Assembly: GCA_964432985.1 (NCBI GenBank)
Contig: CAYSPT010000018.1
Coordinates: 1 to 64,000, forward strand
Direction: 5' to 3'
Length of the DNA stretch: 64,000 bases
Source of the DNA: CAYSPT01 sp964432985
GTDB lineage: Bacteria; Muiribacteriota; CAYSPT01
The notes beneath the pieces are model-generated. The model was given only the letters and a program-made list of their open reading frames with translations. It was not told the origin of the DNA and made no database searches. Positions 45,436 to 54,411 of the stretch are shown here, in pieces. The first letter of the stretch is position 1, and each line of letters opens with the position of its first letter. The position numbers and the translations under genes were made by a program.

Positions 45436-48400
45436 CTACCCCGCGTTTCTGAATGAATCCAGATCGATACCCAGCTCTTTCAACTTGGAGTACAGGTTTT
45501 TCTCGTGCAGGCCAGCCGCCTTGGAAGCCTTGGTCACCACACCCCCGTGCTCTTTGAGCAGCCTGGTCAAGTACATCCGGTCAAAGCCTTCAATTATTCG
45601 TTTCTTTGCATCTTTGTACGTGAGGCGCCCCACCATGGAACCGGCTTTAACGGACAATGACTTTTCTCTGAAATCGGGCGGGAGCGCATCCATCGTAAGG
45701 CGGTCCGTGTCCATCATGATGATGGCACGCTTTATAGTGTTTTCCAGCTCGCGGACATTACCCGGCCATTGATACTGCTCGAACAACTCGAGCACCTCTC
45801 CGGACACGCTGATGGGAGGTCTTCCCATGGTCTCGCTTTCACGCTCTACAAAGCTCTTCACCAGCAACGAGATATCATCCCTGCGGTCCCTCAACGGCGG
45901 AAGCGGAATGGGCAGCACGTGTATCCGGTAAAACAGGTCTTCTCTGAACGTACCGTCCTTGACACTCTGCTTCAGGTCCCGGTTGGTGGCGGTTATGATT
46001 CTTACGTTTATCTTCTTCTCTTTCGTGCCGCCCACGCGCCTGACCTTCTGCTCTTCCAATACCCTCAGCAGCTTGGCCTGCAGCTCAAGCGGCATCTCGG
46101 CTATTTCATCCAGGAAAAGGCTCCCGCCGCTTGAGGCTTCGAACAAGCCTTTGCGGGCCGTGGTGGCACCGGTAAATGCACCTTTCTCGTAACCGAACAG
46201 CTCGCTTTCCAGGAGGTCCTTGGGAATGGCGGCGCAGTTGACCGTCATGAACGGCCCCGTGGAACGGGGGCTGGACCGGTGAACGGCCTTGGCTACCAGT
46301 TCTTTGCCGGTTCCGCTTTCTCCCAGGATGAGAACGGTGTCACTGCTGGAAGAGGTCCGCCGGATGAGCTCGTACACTTCCGTCATAGCCGACGATTCAC
46401 CCACGATGTGCTCGAAGTTGTACTTGACGTCCAACTCCCACTTTAGAGATTCGTTTTCCCGCAGGAGCCGGGTGGTCAAAATGGCGTTCTTGACGAGACC
46501 CTTGAGTTCCCCCGGTTCGAATGGTTTGACGATGTAGTCGAACGCCCCTTCCTTCATAGCAGTGGTAGCCGTCTGCACCGATCCGTGGGCGGTCATTATG
46601 ATGAAGGGAACAGACGGCCTGAGCTTTCTCACTTCCCTGAGCAGGTCCAGTCCGTCCATATCTTTCATCCTGAGATCGGAAAGCACCACGTCAAACTCCT
46701 GTTTTTCAAACAGGTCTCTGGCCTCGAGCGGGTTTTGCACCGCGGTTACCTGGTAGCCTTCCTCCTGGAAATAGCGTTCCACCACCGCTAGAACCGCCAC
46801 TTCATCATCCACTACCAGGATCTTTCCGGCTTCCTCCGACAAAACATCCTTGATAATATCCGTGTGTACGGCGTCCGTTTCCGATGGGACCGCCGACACG
46901 ATGACCCTGACTCTCCGGGGGAGGATTATGGTGAAGCAGCTGCCCACCCCCACTTCACTGGTGCCCTCTACCCGGCCTCCGTGCAACTCCACCAGCTGCT
47001 TGGTAATGCTGAGCCCCAGGCCGGTACCGCCGGAACGACGGGTGTGGGTACCGTCGTACTGGGAGAACTTACTGAACAGGTCCGGTATTTTTCCTTCGGG
47101 GATTCCGCAGCCTGTGTCCTGGACTGCAATCTGCACATCTCGGGGGGTTTCGATAATGGAAACCGTCACACTGCCCTCTTCGGTGAACTTGATGGCGTTA
47201 TCGACCAGGTTGGTCAATATCTGCTTCAACTTGTCCCGGTCGGCAATGATTTCCAGCTCTTTTCCGGGATGCTTCAATTCGAGGGGCACGCCCTTCTTTT
47301 CCGACAGCGGCCGCAGGGAATCCATCACCTGGTTGGCCGTCTCAACCACGTCGAGCAGGCGAAACTGCAGCTGCATCCGCTTGGACTCGATCTGCGACAG
47401 GTCAAGCAGGTCGTTTATCAGCCTGATCAACCGGTCGCACTCCCCCCGGGTCACCGTCAGGAACCTGTCCTGCTCATCAGTTGTCTCTCCCAGGACACCG
47501 CCGGCCAGAAGCTCCAGTGTGCCCTTGATAGAGGTGAGAGGAGTCCTGAGCTCATGGGAAACTGCCGAGAGAAACTCCGATTTCAACCGGTCCAGCTCCC
47601 GCTCCCGGGTGACGTCTCTGAGAACGACAACGCAGCCGTGTACCTCGTCGACCTCCCCCTTGAGTGAACCTACCGACACCTTCAGGTGGGTGGTCAGGGT
47701 CCGGAAACCGATGGTCTCCATTATGCTTATGTCCTCGGACAGGATATCCTTGCCTTCCTCCTGCACTTTCTCCACCAGATCGCTCAGTTCCTGGTGCTTG
47801 AACGCCGCCGCCACGGTGTGCCCCTTGACTTCCGAACGTTTGACCCTGAACATCCTCTCCGCCGCCGAGTTCATGTACTCCACCACCCCGGTGGGGCCGA
47901 CCACCAGCAGGCCGTCGGTAATGCTGCGTATAATGGATTCGGCCTTGTCCCGCTCGTCCTGGATGAGAAGCTTGGCCTCCGCCAGCTGCTCGTTGGCTTT
48001 GGAAAGCTCCACGTTGTGCTTGATGGTCCGCTCGGCCATGTTGACCTTGGCGGCCTGCTCCAGCTCCTTCTGGCGCTGTTTGATGAGCTGGCTGAAGATG
48101 TAAAAATCTATGATCAGGGCTACCATGAGTACAGCCACGGCGATGTAGGTGGCCACATTTTCAATGACCCGAATCTCCCTGGGAAAGTCGGACCGTGGGG
48201 CCATGATGATTACCAGCTGGTTCAGCCGGTGTGTGTTGTCCACCGCGGCCCGGTACTTGACATTGTTGATATCCAGCCAGTGCCAGTCACCCTTGATCCA
48301 CAGCATTTCCCTGACCCAGGGGAACCGTTTGAAATCCTGTCCCACGCGTTCAGCGTCCGGGTGGTAGACCACCTGCCCGCTGCCGTTGAGAACCATGGCG

Positions 48401-49113
48401 AAACCGTTCTTGCCTACTTTTAGTTCACGCAGCCCACGGCAGAACTGGTGCATACGGCTGCGCGACAGGATAATTCCCTTAGCCTTACCGTCTTTTCCAG
48501 GAAGGCTAATCGCCGTCCAGACCTCCGGAATTGGCAGGATGATACCGGTTATCGGGTTTAACTCCCGGTCGAATTGCTGTATGTGACGCGACACGCTGCC
48601 CGGCTTTTTCAGCAGGTCCTCCAGCTTTGGAAAAGCGGTCAGGGTCTTGTAGTCATGGCTGAGTTTACCGTCCACGACCTTTATTTTCTCCTTGCCCGTC
48701 GGATCGATAAAACTCAAGTAGTGGTGGTTTCTCGACAGCAGGAAGAACGAATGCTCGATATCGCTGAGACTGAAATCATCCGATCCGAAAATGTCGGGAG
48801 AGGACAGTAGTTTGAGGTCTTCTTCTATCTGATCGAAAAACCCGTCGATTTCACGGGCGTTTTCGTTTGCCAGCGTCATCAGGGTAGTGTCGATCTTGAT
48901 ATCCAGGTTCTTCATCATCTGCCTGTAGGCCACCGTGTAGGAAAGCCCTGTAAAAGCCATGATACCGAGCAGGCTTACCACGATGGCTACTTTGAGAGAC
49001 ACGGGAAAGGTGGTTGGGACGGTTTGTGACAACACCGTTTCGGCTTCAGTCTTGCTGCCCGCGATCCTGGCCAAACCTTCGTTCCCGCTTATTTTTGAAG
49101 ATCGCTTGCTCAT
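45436..49113 (-). CDS. NtrB-NtrC-like fusion: membrane sensor kinase, receiver and sigma-54 activator
   Basis: 1,225 aa. In order: membrane helix (about 37-58), extracytoplasmic Cache-like sensor (about 60-320), second helix (about 325-347), coiled coil, PAS (about 392-505), HisKA with SAVSHELRTPL (His about 520), HATPase (NLVDNAIKF, DTGCGIP, GGTGLGLSITKQ), receiver (LVVDDEVAVL, VLSDLRMKDMDG), AAA+ sigma-54 domain with GESGTGKE, GAFTGA and GGSLFLDEI, and a Fis-type DNA-binding helix-turn-helix at the end. It is therefore a whole two-component system with output in one membrane-bound polypeptide. A transcription factor tethered to the membrane is an unusual feature. GTG/ATG start at 49113. Confidence 0.93.
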   Translation of the reverse strand: MSKRSSKISGNEGLARIAGSKTEAETVLSQTVPTTFPVSLKVAIVVSLLGIMAFTGLSYTVAYRQMMKNLDIKIDTTLMTLANENAREIDGFFDQIEEDLKLLSSPDIFGSDDFSLSDIEHSFFLLSRNHHYLSFIDPTGKEKIKVVDGKLSHDYKTLTAFPKLEDLLKKPGSVSRHIQQFDRELNPITGIILPIPEVWTAISLPGKDGKAKGIILSRSRMHQFCRGLRELKVGKNGFAMVLNGSGQVVYHPDAERVGQDFKRFPWVREMLWIKGDWHWLDINNVKYRAAVDNTHRLNQLVIIMAPRSDFPREIRVIENVATYIAVAVLMVALIIDFYIFSQLIKQRQKELEQAAKVNMAERTIKHNVELSKANEQLAEAKLLIQDERDKAESIIRSITDGLLVVGPTGVVEYMNSAAERMFRVKRSEVKGHTVAAAFKHQELSDLVEKVQEEGKDILSEDISIMETIGFRTLTTHLKVSVGSLKGEVDEVHGCVVVLRDVTRERELDRLKSEFLSAVSHELRTPLTSIKGTLELLAGGVLGETTDEQDRFLTVTRGECDRLIRLINDLLDLSQIESKRMQLQFRLLDVVETANQVMDSLRPLSEKKGVPLELKHPGKELEIIADRDKLKQILTNLVDNAIKFTEEGSVTVSIIETPRDVQIAVQDTGCGIPEGKIPDLFSKFSQYDGTHTRRSGGTGLGLSITKQLVELHGGRVEGTSEVGVGSCFTIILPRRVRVIVSAVPSETDAVHTDIIKDVLSEEAGKILVVDDEVAVLAVVERYFQEEGYQVTAVQNPLEARDLFEKQEFDVVLSDLRMKDMDGLDLLREVRKLRPSVPFIIMTAHGSVQTATTAMKEGAFDYIVKPFEPGELKGLVKNAILTTRLLRENESLKWELDVKYNFEHIVGESSAMTEVYELIRRTSSSSDTVLILGESGTGKELVAKAVHRSSPRSTGPFMTVNCAAIPKDLLESELFGYEKGAFTGATTARKGLFEASSGGSLFLDEIAEMPLELQAKLLRVLEEQKVRRVGGTKEKKINVRIITATNRDLKQSVKDGTFREDLFYRIHVLPIPLPPLRDRRDDISLLVKSFVERESETMGRPPISVSGEVLELFEQYQWPGNVRELENTIKRAIIMMDTDRLTMDALPPDFREKSLSVKAGSMVGRLTYKDAKKRIIEGFDRMYLTRLLKEHGGVVTKASKAAGLHEKNLYSKLKELGIDLDSFRNAG

Positions 49114-49131
49114 TTCTCACTTACCTCGATT

Positions 49132-50235
49132 TCAACTGCGGGACAGGAGGGTTCGTAATTTGCCCGTTATTATCGATTCAACGTTTTGCAGTGTGTCATC
49201 AATAGTGCACCCGGCGGCATTGTGATGCCCGCCGCCGCCAAGCTCCAGGGCCACTGCGCTCACATCCACCGTGCCGTTGGAGCGCATTTCAACGTGAACT
49301 TGCCCCTCGAATGCGTCAAATGTCACCGCTACCTCCACACCCTTAACCGACGTCAGCTGATTGATGATACCGTGAGCGTGCTTCCGCTGGACACCAACCT
49401 GCTCGAGAATGTCCTCCGTCAAGCGGGCCACCAGTATTGTACCATTATCCAGTTCCTCCACCCGGGACACTACGGTTCCCATCAGACGCAGCCACTGAAG
49501 GGGACGTCCCTGGAAAACACTGCGGTTAAACTCCCAGTGGTCGACGCCCCGCTCCATGAGATCGGCGGCAGCCCGAAACGCCGACGGGCCCGCATGCCGA
49601 TGGGAAAAGTCACCGGTGTCGGTCATCAATCCCAGAAAGAGGCAGTGGGCCGTATCACGGTCAATTTCGAGTTCCAGCTCCTTGAACAGCCGGTAGACGA
49701 GCTCGCAGCTGGAGGAGTATTCCGGTTGCACCAGGCTGTGTCGGCCATACCCGTTATTGGTAACGTGGTGGTCCAGGTTGAACATCACCGCCGGCTCGAT
49801 TTCCGCCGAATTATCGAAACCGAGCCAGTCAATGCTGGAAGTGTCGACGCAGAGCAGGTTTCCATCGGAAACCGGGCAGCGGTCCATGACCTCTATTTCC
49901 GTCCACCGCGAAAGAACCTGGAATGTCCGGGGGACCGGATCACGGTTGACAATCCGATATCGACCGCCGCAAAGGGATACCAGCCTGGACAGGGCGAGCT
50001 GGGAGCCGATGGAATCGCCGTCGGGACGGTGGTGGGCACAGATCAACATAGGCGTCTCCCCCTGCCGGCACACGTCGAACAAATAACCGGCAAACTCGAC
50101 AAATCGGGGATCCGTTTGAGAGAGAAGAGGTTGGGGACTGGTAAGCTCATTAGGCATGGAAGGTGCTTGTGCCCTATTAGGAGGATGTGACCTATTGGGA
50201 AAATGCGGGATGGGAGGTTCGGTTCTATTTGTCAT
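49132..50235 (-). CDS. nrnA: NrnA-like DHH/DHHA1 phosphoesterase (oligoribonuclease / pAp phosphatase)
   Basis: 367 aa from ATG 50235, or about 341 aa from ATG 50157 (MPNELTSP), which is closer to the usual 320. AHHRPDGDSIGSQ, LCVDTSS, NLDHHVTNNGYG and the C-terminal GGGGHHNAAG motif are all intact. NrnA degrades 2-5-mer RNA and pAp, and in some bacteria pGpG, which would link to the HD-GYP enzyme at the window start. The N-terminal extension is Pro/Asn rich with an internal repeat of CCTAATAGG type and may not be translated. Overlaps the solute-binding protein gene. Confidence 0.88.
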   Translation of the reverse strand: MTNRTEPPIPHFPNRSHPPNRAQAPSMPNELTSPQPLLSQTDPRFVEFAGYLFDVCRQGETPMLICAHHRPDGDSIGSQLALSRLVSLCGGRYRIVNRDPVPRTFQVLSRWTEIEVMDRCPVSDGNLLCVDTSSIDWLGFDNSAEIEPAVMFNLDHHVTNNGYGRHSLVQPEYSSSCELVYRLFKELELEIDRDTAHCLFLGLMTDTGDFSHRHAGPSAFRAAADLMERGVDHWEFNRSVFQGRPLQWLRLMGTVVSRVEELDNGTILVARLTEDILEQVGVQRKHAHGIINQLTSVKGVEVAVTFDAFEGQVHVEMRSNGTVDVSAVALELGGGGHHNAAGCTIDDTLQNVESIITGKLRTLLSRS

Positions 50236-51601
50236 AGTAGAGGATTTTGTTCATCTCCTCTGTCATGGGAACCAGATAATCTTCCGGTTTGCCTTTCAGG
50301 ATCATTGCTTTCTCGATGGTTTTGGCCAGGATATCACGGCACTTGAACCAGGCGGCTATGCGGGGCTCGAACTCTGCCCAGGCCAGCTGGTCGATAGCCG
50401 GTTTGGTGCTTAACGGCTGGGCCAGGTAGTCGTCCAGAAGCTTGATGGCTGACAGCCTCACCGGCATGTAGGTGGTGTTTTCGCTCCAGAAGGCAGTTTG
50501 CTCGGTGCTGGTAAACCACTTGATGAAATCCCAGGCGCCGAGCAGCTCTTTTTCAGGATGGCCTTTAAACAGGGCCACATTAGTGCCCGACAGCACCGCT
50601 GCTTTGCGGTCACGACCCGGTAACGGGGCCATTCCCCAGTCAAAGTTGATCTGATCCTGGAGATAGATCTTGCTGACGCTGGAGCCCTGGACCATACCCA
50701 CCTTTTGGGCCACATAATCACTCTGACCCTCGTAGCCCTGCGTCAGGTACGCCACCTTGTGCTTGTAGATCAAATCCATCATGAATCCCAAAGCGTCAAG
50801 CGACGCTTTAGAGTCGAGCATGACCCTGGTTCCTTCTTTGTCCAGCATCTCGCCCCCTGCCTGGAACACCAGGCACTCGTGCATCCAGGGAGCCGGAGCG
50901 AAGGAAAATCCCCAGGTGTCGTTGATGCCGTCATCGTCCAGGTCGCGGGTGAGTTTGAAGCAGGCAGCCAGGAACTCGTCCCAGGTTGCGGGAAAATGGT
51001 CGGGGTCAAGCCCCACTTCGCGGAACATGTCCTTGTTGTAATAGAGAATGGGCATGCTCTTGTTGAACGGCATGGACCAGACACGTCCCTTGAACATGAT
51101 GTTACGGCGCATGACCGGAACCAGGTCGTCCATGAACTCTTTGCCCTCCAGGGCGACCAGGTCGTCCAGCGGGTAGATGGCGTTGCCCTTGATCATCTTG
51201 GCCAGCCACGACTCATAGACCTGGGCACAGTGGGGCGCCGTGCCGGAGATGAGCGAAGCGATGAGTTTCTGCCGCAGCGACTCGTACCGGCCCATATACT
51301 GGGCGTTGATCCAGTACGGGTTATCCGGTAAATCATTGTATTTTTTCACCATGGTCTTCATAACGCCGCCGAGACGGCCGCCCATGGCATGCCAGAAAGT
51401 GACCCGGATCCGTCCATCGGGTCCGGTACTTTCTTCCTTGTCCAGAACGATAACGTAGAAGATCATGACTGCTTCAATGATAAGCACCAGGATGACCGCC
51501 AATTTCATGGGGCTGATGCGCCATCTCCCAAATGGACTCATACTTGAGTTCCTAAATGGACTCATACTTGAGTTCCTAAATGGACTCATACTTGAGTTCA
51601 T
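50225..51601 (-). CDS. ABC transporter extracellular solute-binding protein (carbohydrate type 1)
   Basis: About 458 aa. The N-terminus has three copies of NSSMSPFR/FG, then a signal-anchor helix (MKLAVILVLIIEAVMIFYVI), and a type-1 binding protein with FWHAMGGRLGGVMKTMVKKYND, PILYYNKDMF and WDFIKWFTS (UgpB/maltose-family signs). Likely ligand is a sugar or glycerol-phosphate ester. ATG 51601 follows AAGGAG at the stop of the preceding permease gene. Additional in-frame ATGs in each 24-bp repeat have their own AGGA, so initiation may occur at several places. The protein is probably anchored rather than freely soluble. Confidence 0.82.
   Translation of the reverse strand: MNSSMSPFRNSSMSPFRNSSMSPFGRWRISPMKLAVILVLIIEAVMIFYVIVLDKEESTGPDGRIRVTFWHAMGGRLGGVMKTMVKKYNDLPDNPYWINAQYMGRYESLRQKLIASLISGTAPHCAQVYESWLAKMIKGNAIYPLDDLVALEGKEFMDDLVPVMRRNIMFKGRVWSMPFNKSMPILYYNKDMFREVGLDPDHFPATWDEFLAACFKLTRDLDDDGINDTWGFSFAPAPWMHECLVFQAGGEMLDKEGTRVMLDSKASLDALGFMMDLIYKHKVAYLTQGYEGQSDYVAQKVGMVQGSSVSKIYLQDQINFDWGMAPLPGRDRKAAVLSGTNVALFKGHPEKELLGAWDFIKWFTSTEQTAFWSENTTYMPVRLSAIKLLDDYLAQPLSTKPAIDQLAWAEFEPRIAAWFKCRDILAKTIEKAMILKGKPEDYLVPMTEEMNKILYYDK
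51531..51600 (-). repeat. three 24-bp repeats carrying Shine-Dalgarno-like and ATG codons
   Basis: Each unit reads (minus) AACTCAAGTATGAGTCCATT and then TAGG. TTTAGGA of one unit lies eight bases before the next unit's in-frame ATG. Units encode NSSMSPFR at the start of the binding protein. The unit of 24 keeps the frame when copies are gained or lost. Confidence 0.9.
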
Positions 51602-51609
51602 TACGTTAT

Positions 51610-52776
51610 CTACTCCTTCATACCCGAGCGGGAAATACCCTCGATAAACTGCTTTTGGGCCAGGAAAAACCCGATTATCAACGGCAGGATACAGAAGGTC
51701 GAGGCCGCCATCAAAAGCTCGTAACGGGTACCTTCCGAAGAGCTGAACGCCGCCAACCCTACCTGGACCGTCCTGAGCTTGTCGGTGTGGGTAACGATCA
51801 GGGCCCATAAAAAGCTGTTCCAGCTCCCGATAAAGGTGAATATTCCCAGCGTGGTCAGTGGGGCGATGGAAAGCGGCAGAATGATCCGGAAAAAGAATCC
51901 CAGATCGGAACACCCGTCAATCTTGGCTGCATCGTACAAATCTCTGGGCATGGTCATGAAGAACTGCCTGAGCAGAAATATACCGAACACCGAAGCGATA
52001 AACGGGACGATCAGCGAAAGATACGTATTGATCCAGCCCAGGTTGGCCAGGATCAAGTAATCGGGGACCAGCAGAGCCTGGTGCGGGATCATCATGGTAC
52101 CCAGGAACACCAGAAATATGGCGTTGGATCCGGGGAACTTCAGGAACGAAAAGGCAAAGGCCGCCAGGGCCGACGTCAGCAACTGCAACGTGGTGGTCAC
52201 CACGGCTATGAAACAGCTGTTGAAAAAGTACCGGGCAAAGCTCTGTGATTTCCAGGCGAAGATGTAGTTGTAAAAAAGCTCTCCCCACGCTTCGACTCCG
52301 ATATTCCAGACCCACAACAACAGCACGAAAGTCAAACCCAGGCCGGAAAAATACCGCTGCTTCCTGGTTGCTGCCAGCTCTTCCGGGCCTTTCCATTTAT
52401 CCTTGCGGCGGACCCACCAGAATGCGATCAGGGCTACCAGAACGACCAATTCTATGGCGAGGTGCCGTGTTTCCGCGAGCATGGCCAGGATATCGCCGCT
52501 GGCAAACAGGCGTTTCATTTTCAAAAAAGCAGCCACCGGGCGGAAATTCAGGACCCTGTCGGAAGAAAAGGTGGGCGGGAAAGCCAGCACTTCCTGGGGA
52601 GTCTTGAAGGAGGTGGTCAGCATCCACAGGAACGGGAACACCATCCCGATGCCGATCCCGATGAGAACCAGGTGAATCGTCAACCGGGGCAGCCGGTTGA
52701 GAATCCGATGATAAAGCGATCCCCGCTGGCGCGAACTGAAACCGCTAGCGGTCCTCACCCTGAACATTCTCATCAC
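51610..52776 (-). CDS. ABC transporter permease, MalG type, with membrane insertion
   Basis: 388 aa versus about 275-300 in the family. The core shows a first helix (about 33-52), LTTSFKTPQEVLAFPP, helices at 185-330, and the EAA loop DAAKIDGCSDLGFFFRIILPL; C-terminal QFIEGISRSGMKE closely matches the usual end. Residues about 80-165 are extra and hold two hydrophobic segments (about 107-122 and 146-162). Transcribed from the MalF-type gene; it lies 8 nt upstream of the binding protein gene. Confidence 0.88.
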   Translation of the reverse strand: MMRMFRVRTASGFSSRQRGSLYHRILNRLPRLTIHLVLIGIGIGMVFPFLWMLTTSFKTPQEVLAFPPTFSSDRVLNFRPVAAFLKMKRLFASGDILAMLAETRHLAIELVVLVALIAFWWVRRKDKWKGPEELAATRKQRYFSGLGLTFVLLLWVWNIGVEAWGELFYNYIFAWKSQSFARYFFNSCFIAVVTTTLQLLTSALAAFAFSFLKFPGSNAIFLVFLGTMMIPHQALLVPDYLILANLGWINTYLSLIVPFIASVFGIFLLRQFFMTMPRDLYDAAKIDGCSDLGFFFRIILPLSIAPLTTLGIFTFIGSWNSFLWALIVTHTDKLRTVQVGLAAFSSSEGTRYELLMAASTFCILPLIIGFFLAQKQFIEGISRSGMKE

Positions 52777-52805
52777 ATTAACTCCTTATAAACCGTCACT
52801 GACCC

Positions 52806-54260
52806 TCAAGCGTAATGAACTTTCTTCTCAAGGAACGTCCTCTGTATCATGGTCATGGTCATAATGATGGTAAACAATACCAGTGCCACCGCCGCAGCAT
52901 ATCCCATCTCGAAGTGAGCGAAGGCTTTCTGGTAGAGGTAGAATACGATAACACTGGTGCTGTTGAGCGGGCCGCCGGTGGGGGTCATCATGTAGACCTG
53001 GGCGAAAACCTGGAACGACGATATGGTGGACATGATCAGGATGAAAAAGGTGGTCGGGGAAATCAGCGGCCAGGTGATGTGCCTGAACCGGTCCCAGGCC
53101 CCGGCGCCGTCGATCTTGGACGCCTCGTACAGTTGGCCGGGAACGTTCTGCAAGCCGGCCAGGAAAATGATGATGTTGTGCCCCAGGCCTTTCCAGACGC
53201 TCATGACGATGATGGCCGGCATGGCAAAGCGAACATCGTTGAGATAATCCTGTCGTTCCTCCATGAGGCTGAAAAATCCGCCCAGTGATTCACCCGCACC
53301 GCCGAATCCGTGCTTGCCGGCCCACACGGCGATACTGCCGCACACTAGCATGCCCACCAGCACCGAGAACCAGCGCAGAAGAGCAATGGGGGCCGACGTA
53401 GTCCATTTCACCAGGATCCAGAAGAAAAAAGCCACCACGGCAATCTTACACAATAAAACCATGACGATGTGGTGCTTCTGAAACTCCGCCAGGCCATGTT
53501 GCAGCATCCACCCCATGCCCCACCCGTACAATCGGCCAAGCCCCCAGCCTATACCCAGGAAAAACGCGAAGCGCATCATTCCCATGTGCAGCCTGGAAAC
53601 CGCGAAATAGACGAGCCAGCCGAATGCACAAACAATGCCGGCGGTCAGCAGGAAGTACAGTACCTTGAACAACATGGACGGTTCCTGGGTTCCCGTGCTT
53701 GACACCGGTAAAAGGATATATTCTATAGGCCGTAGTAAAAACTTGTAGAACAGGTTCTTTACGAAATTGAGAAGCCCGTAATTCTGCGGGTGATAAATCC
53801 ATTTCCAGACCAGGGCTACGGCGTTGATGGCCGTCACCACAGGGAGGAAGTACAACACCCGGTAGAACCCGAGTCCCTTGATCTTGGTGTTGAGCAGCAT
53901 GGCGATCAGCAATGCCAGCAGAATGCCGGTGGGAATGGCGCCTATGACGTAATAGACAGTATTTCTCAGAGCCTGGTAGAAATCCGGGTCCGAAAACAGG
54001 ATTTCATAATTGTAGGTTCCCACAAATTTAGCCGGCTCCGGAACGTCCTGTTTGAAAAAGCTCAGGCCCAGTGTGTAGAAGATGGGCAGTATGTGAAACA
54101 CCAGGATAATGAGGCCGGCCGGAGCCAGATACCAATAGGCCGAGTACTTGTATTTGCCTCTTTTCCGGGTAGGCGGGGGGGTCTTTCCCCTTCCGACTGT
54201 CGGGGTTAATTGCCCTGACATTTCCATTTCAGTATACGCCCTATCCAATTCACATTTCAC
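52806..54260 (-). CDS. ABC transporter permease, MalF type, with large membrane insertion
   Basis: 484 aa versus about 300 in the family. N-terminal WYLAPAGLIILVFHILPIFYTLGLSFF and VWKWIYHPQNYGLLN, then a 160-residue insertion (about 175-335) with about four hydrophobic segments, after which the family sequence resumes at FAMPAIIVMSVWKGLGHNIIIFLAGLQ. The EAA loop reads EASKIDGAGAWDRFRHITWPLI. GTG 54260 or an ATG at 54227 could start it. It is first in the three-gene operon; no ATPase gene follows, so a shared MsmK/MalK-type subunit must be elsewhere. Confidence 0.88.
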   Translation of the reverse strand: MKCELDRAYTEMEMSGQLTPTVGRGKTPPPTRKRGKYKYSAYWYLAPAGLIILVFHILPIFYTLGLSFFKQDVPEPAKFVGTYNYEILFSDPDFYQALRNTVYYVIGAIPTGILLALLIAMLLNTKIKGLGFYRVLYFLPVVTAINAVALVWKWIYHPQNYGLLNFVKNLFYKFLLRPIEYILLPVSSTGTQEPSMLFKVLYFLLTAGIVCAFGWLVYFAVSRLHMGMMRFAFFLGIGWGLGRLYGWGMGWMLQHGLAEFQKHHIVMVLLCKIAVVAFFFWILVKWTTSAPIALLRWFSVLVGMLVCGSIAVWAGKHGFGGAGESLGGFFSLMEERQDYLNDVRFAMPAIIVMSVWKGLGHNIIIFLAGLQNVPGQLYEASKIDGAGAWDRFRHITWPLISPTTFFILIMSTISSFQVFAQVYMMTPTGGPLNSTSVIVFYLYQKAFAHFEMGYAAAVALVLFTIIMTMTMIQRTFLEKKVHYA

Positions 54261-54284
54261 GCCATAAAGGAAGCAACGTCAACG

Positions 54285-54314
54285 ATACTACCACACCAGA
54301 AGACAATGTGTAAA
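54285..54314 (-). promoter_or_regulatory. sigma-70-type promoter for the ABC importer operon
   Basis: TTTACA and TAGTAT separated by 18 bp on the minus strand; the start would be about 20 nt before the GTG of the first permease gene. Confidence 0.55.
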
Positions 54315-54340
54315 GAATCATCTAAGAGCAATAATGAGAC

Positions 54341-54370
54341 TTGCCCAAATACATAACTGATTGGTATACT
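54341..54370 (+). promoter_or_regulatory. sigma-70-type promoter for the HEAT/uspA genes
   Basis: TTGCCC and TATACT separated by 18 bp on the plus strand, directly behind the divergent importer promoter. Confidence 0.55.
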
Positions 54371-54411
54371 GCAGTATCCTGAAACTCTTGCAGCGAGGAG
54401 AACGGGCAACC

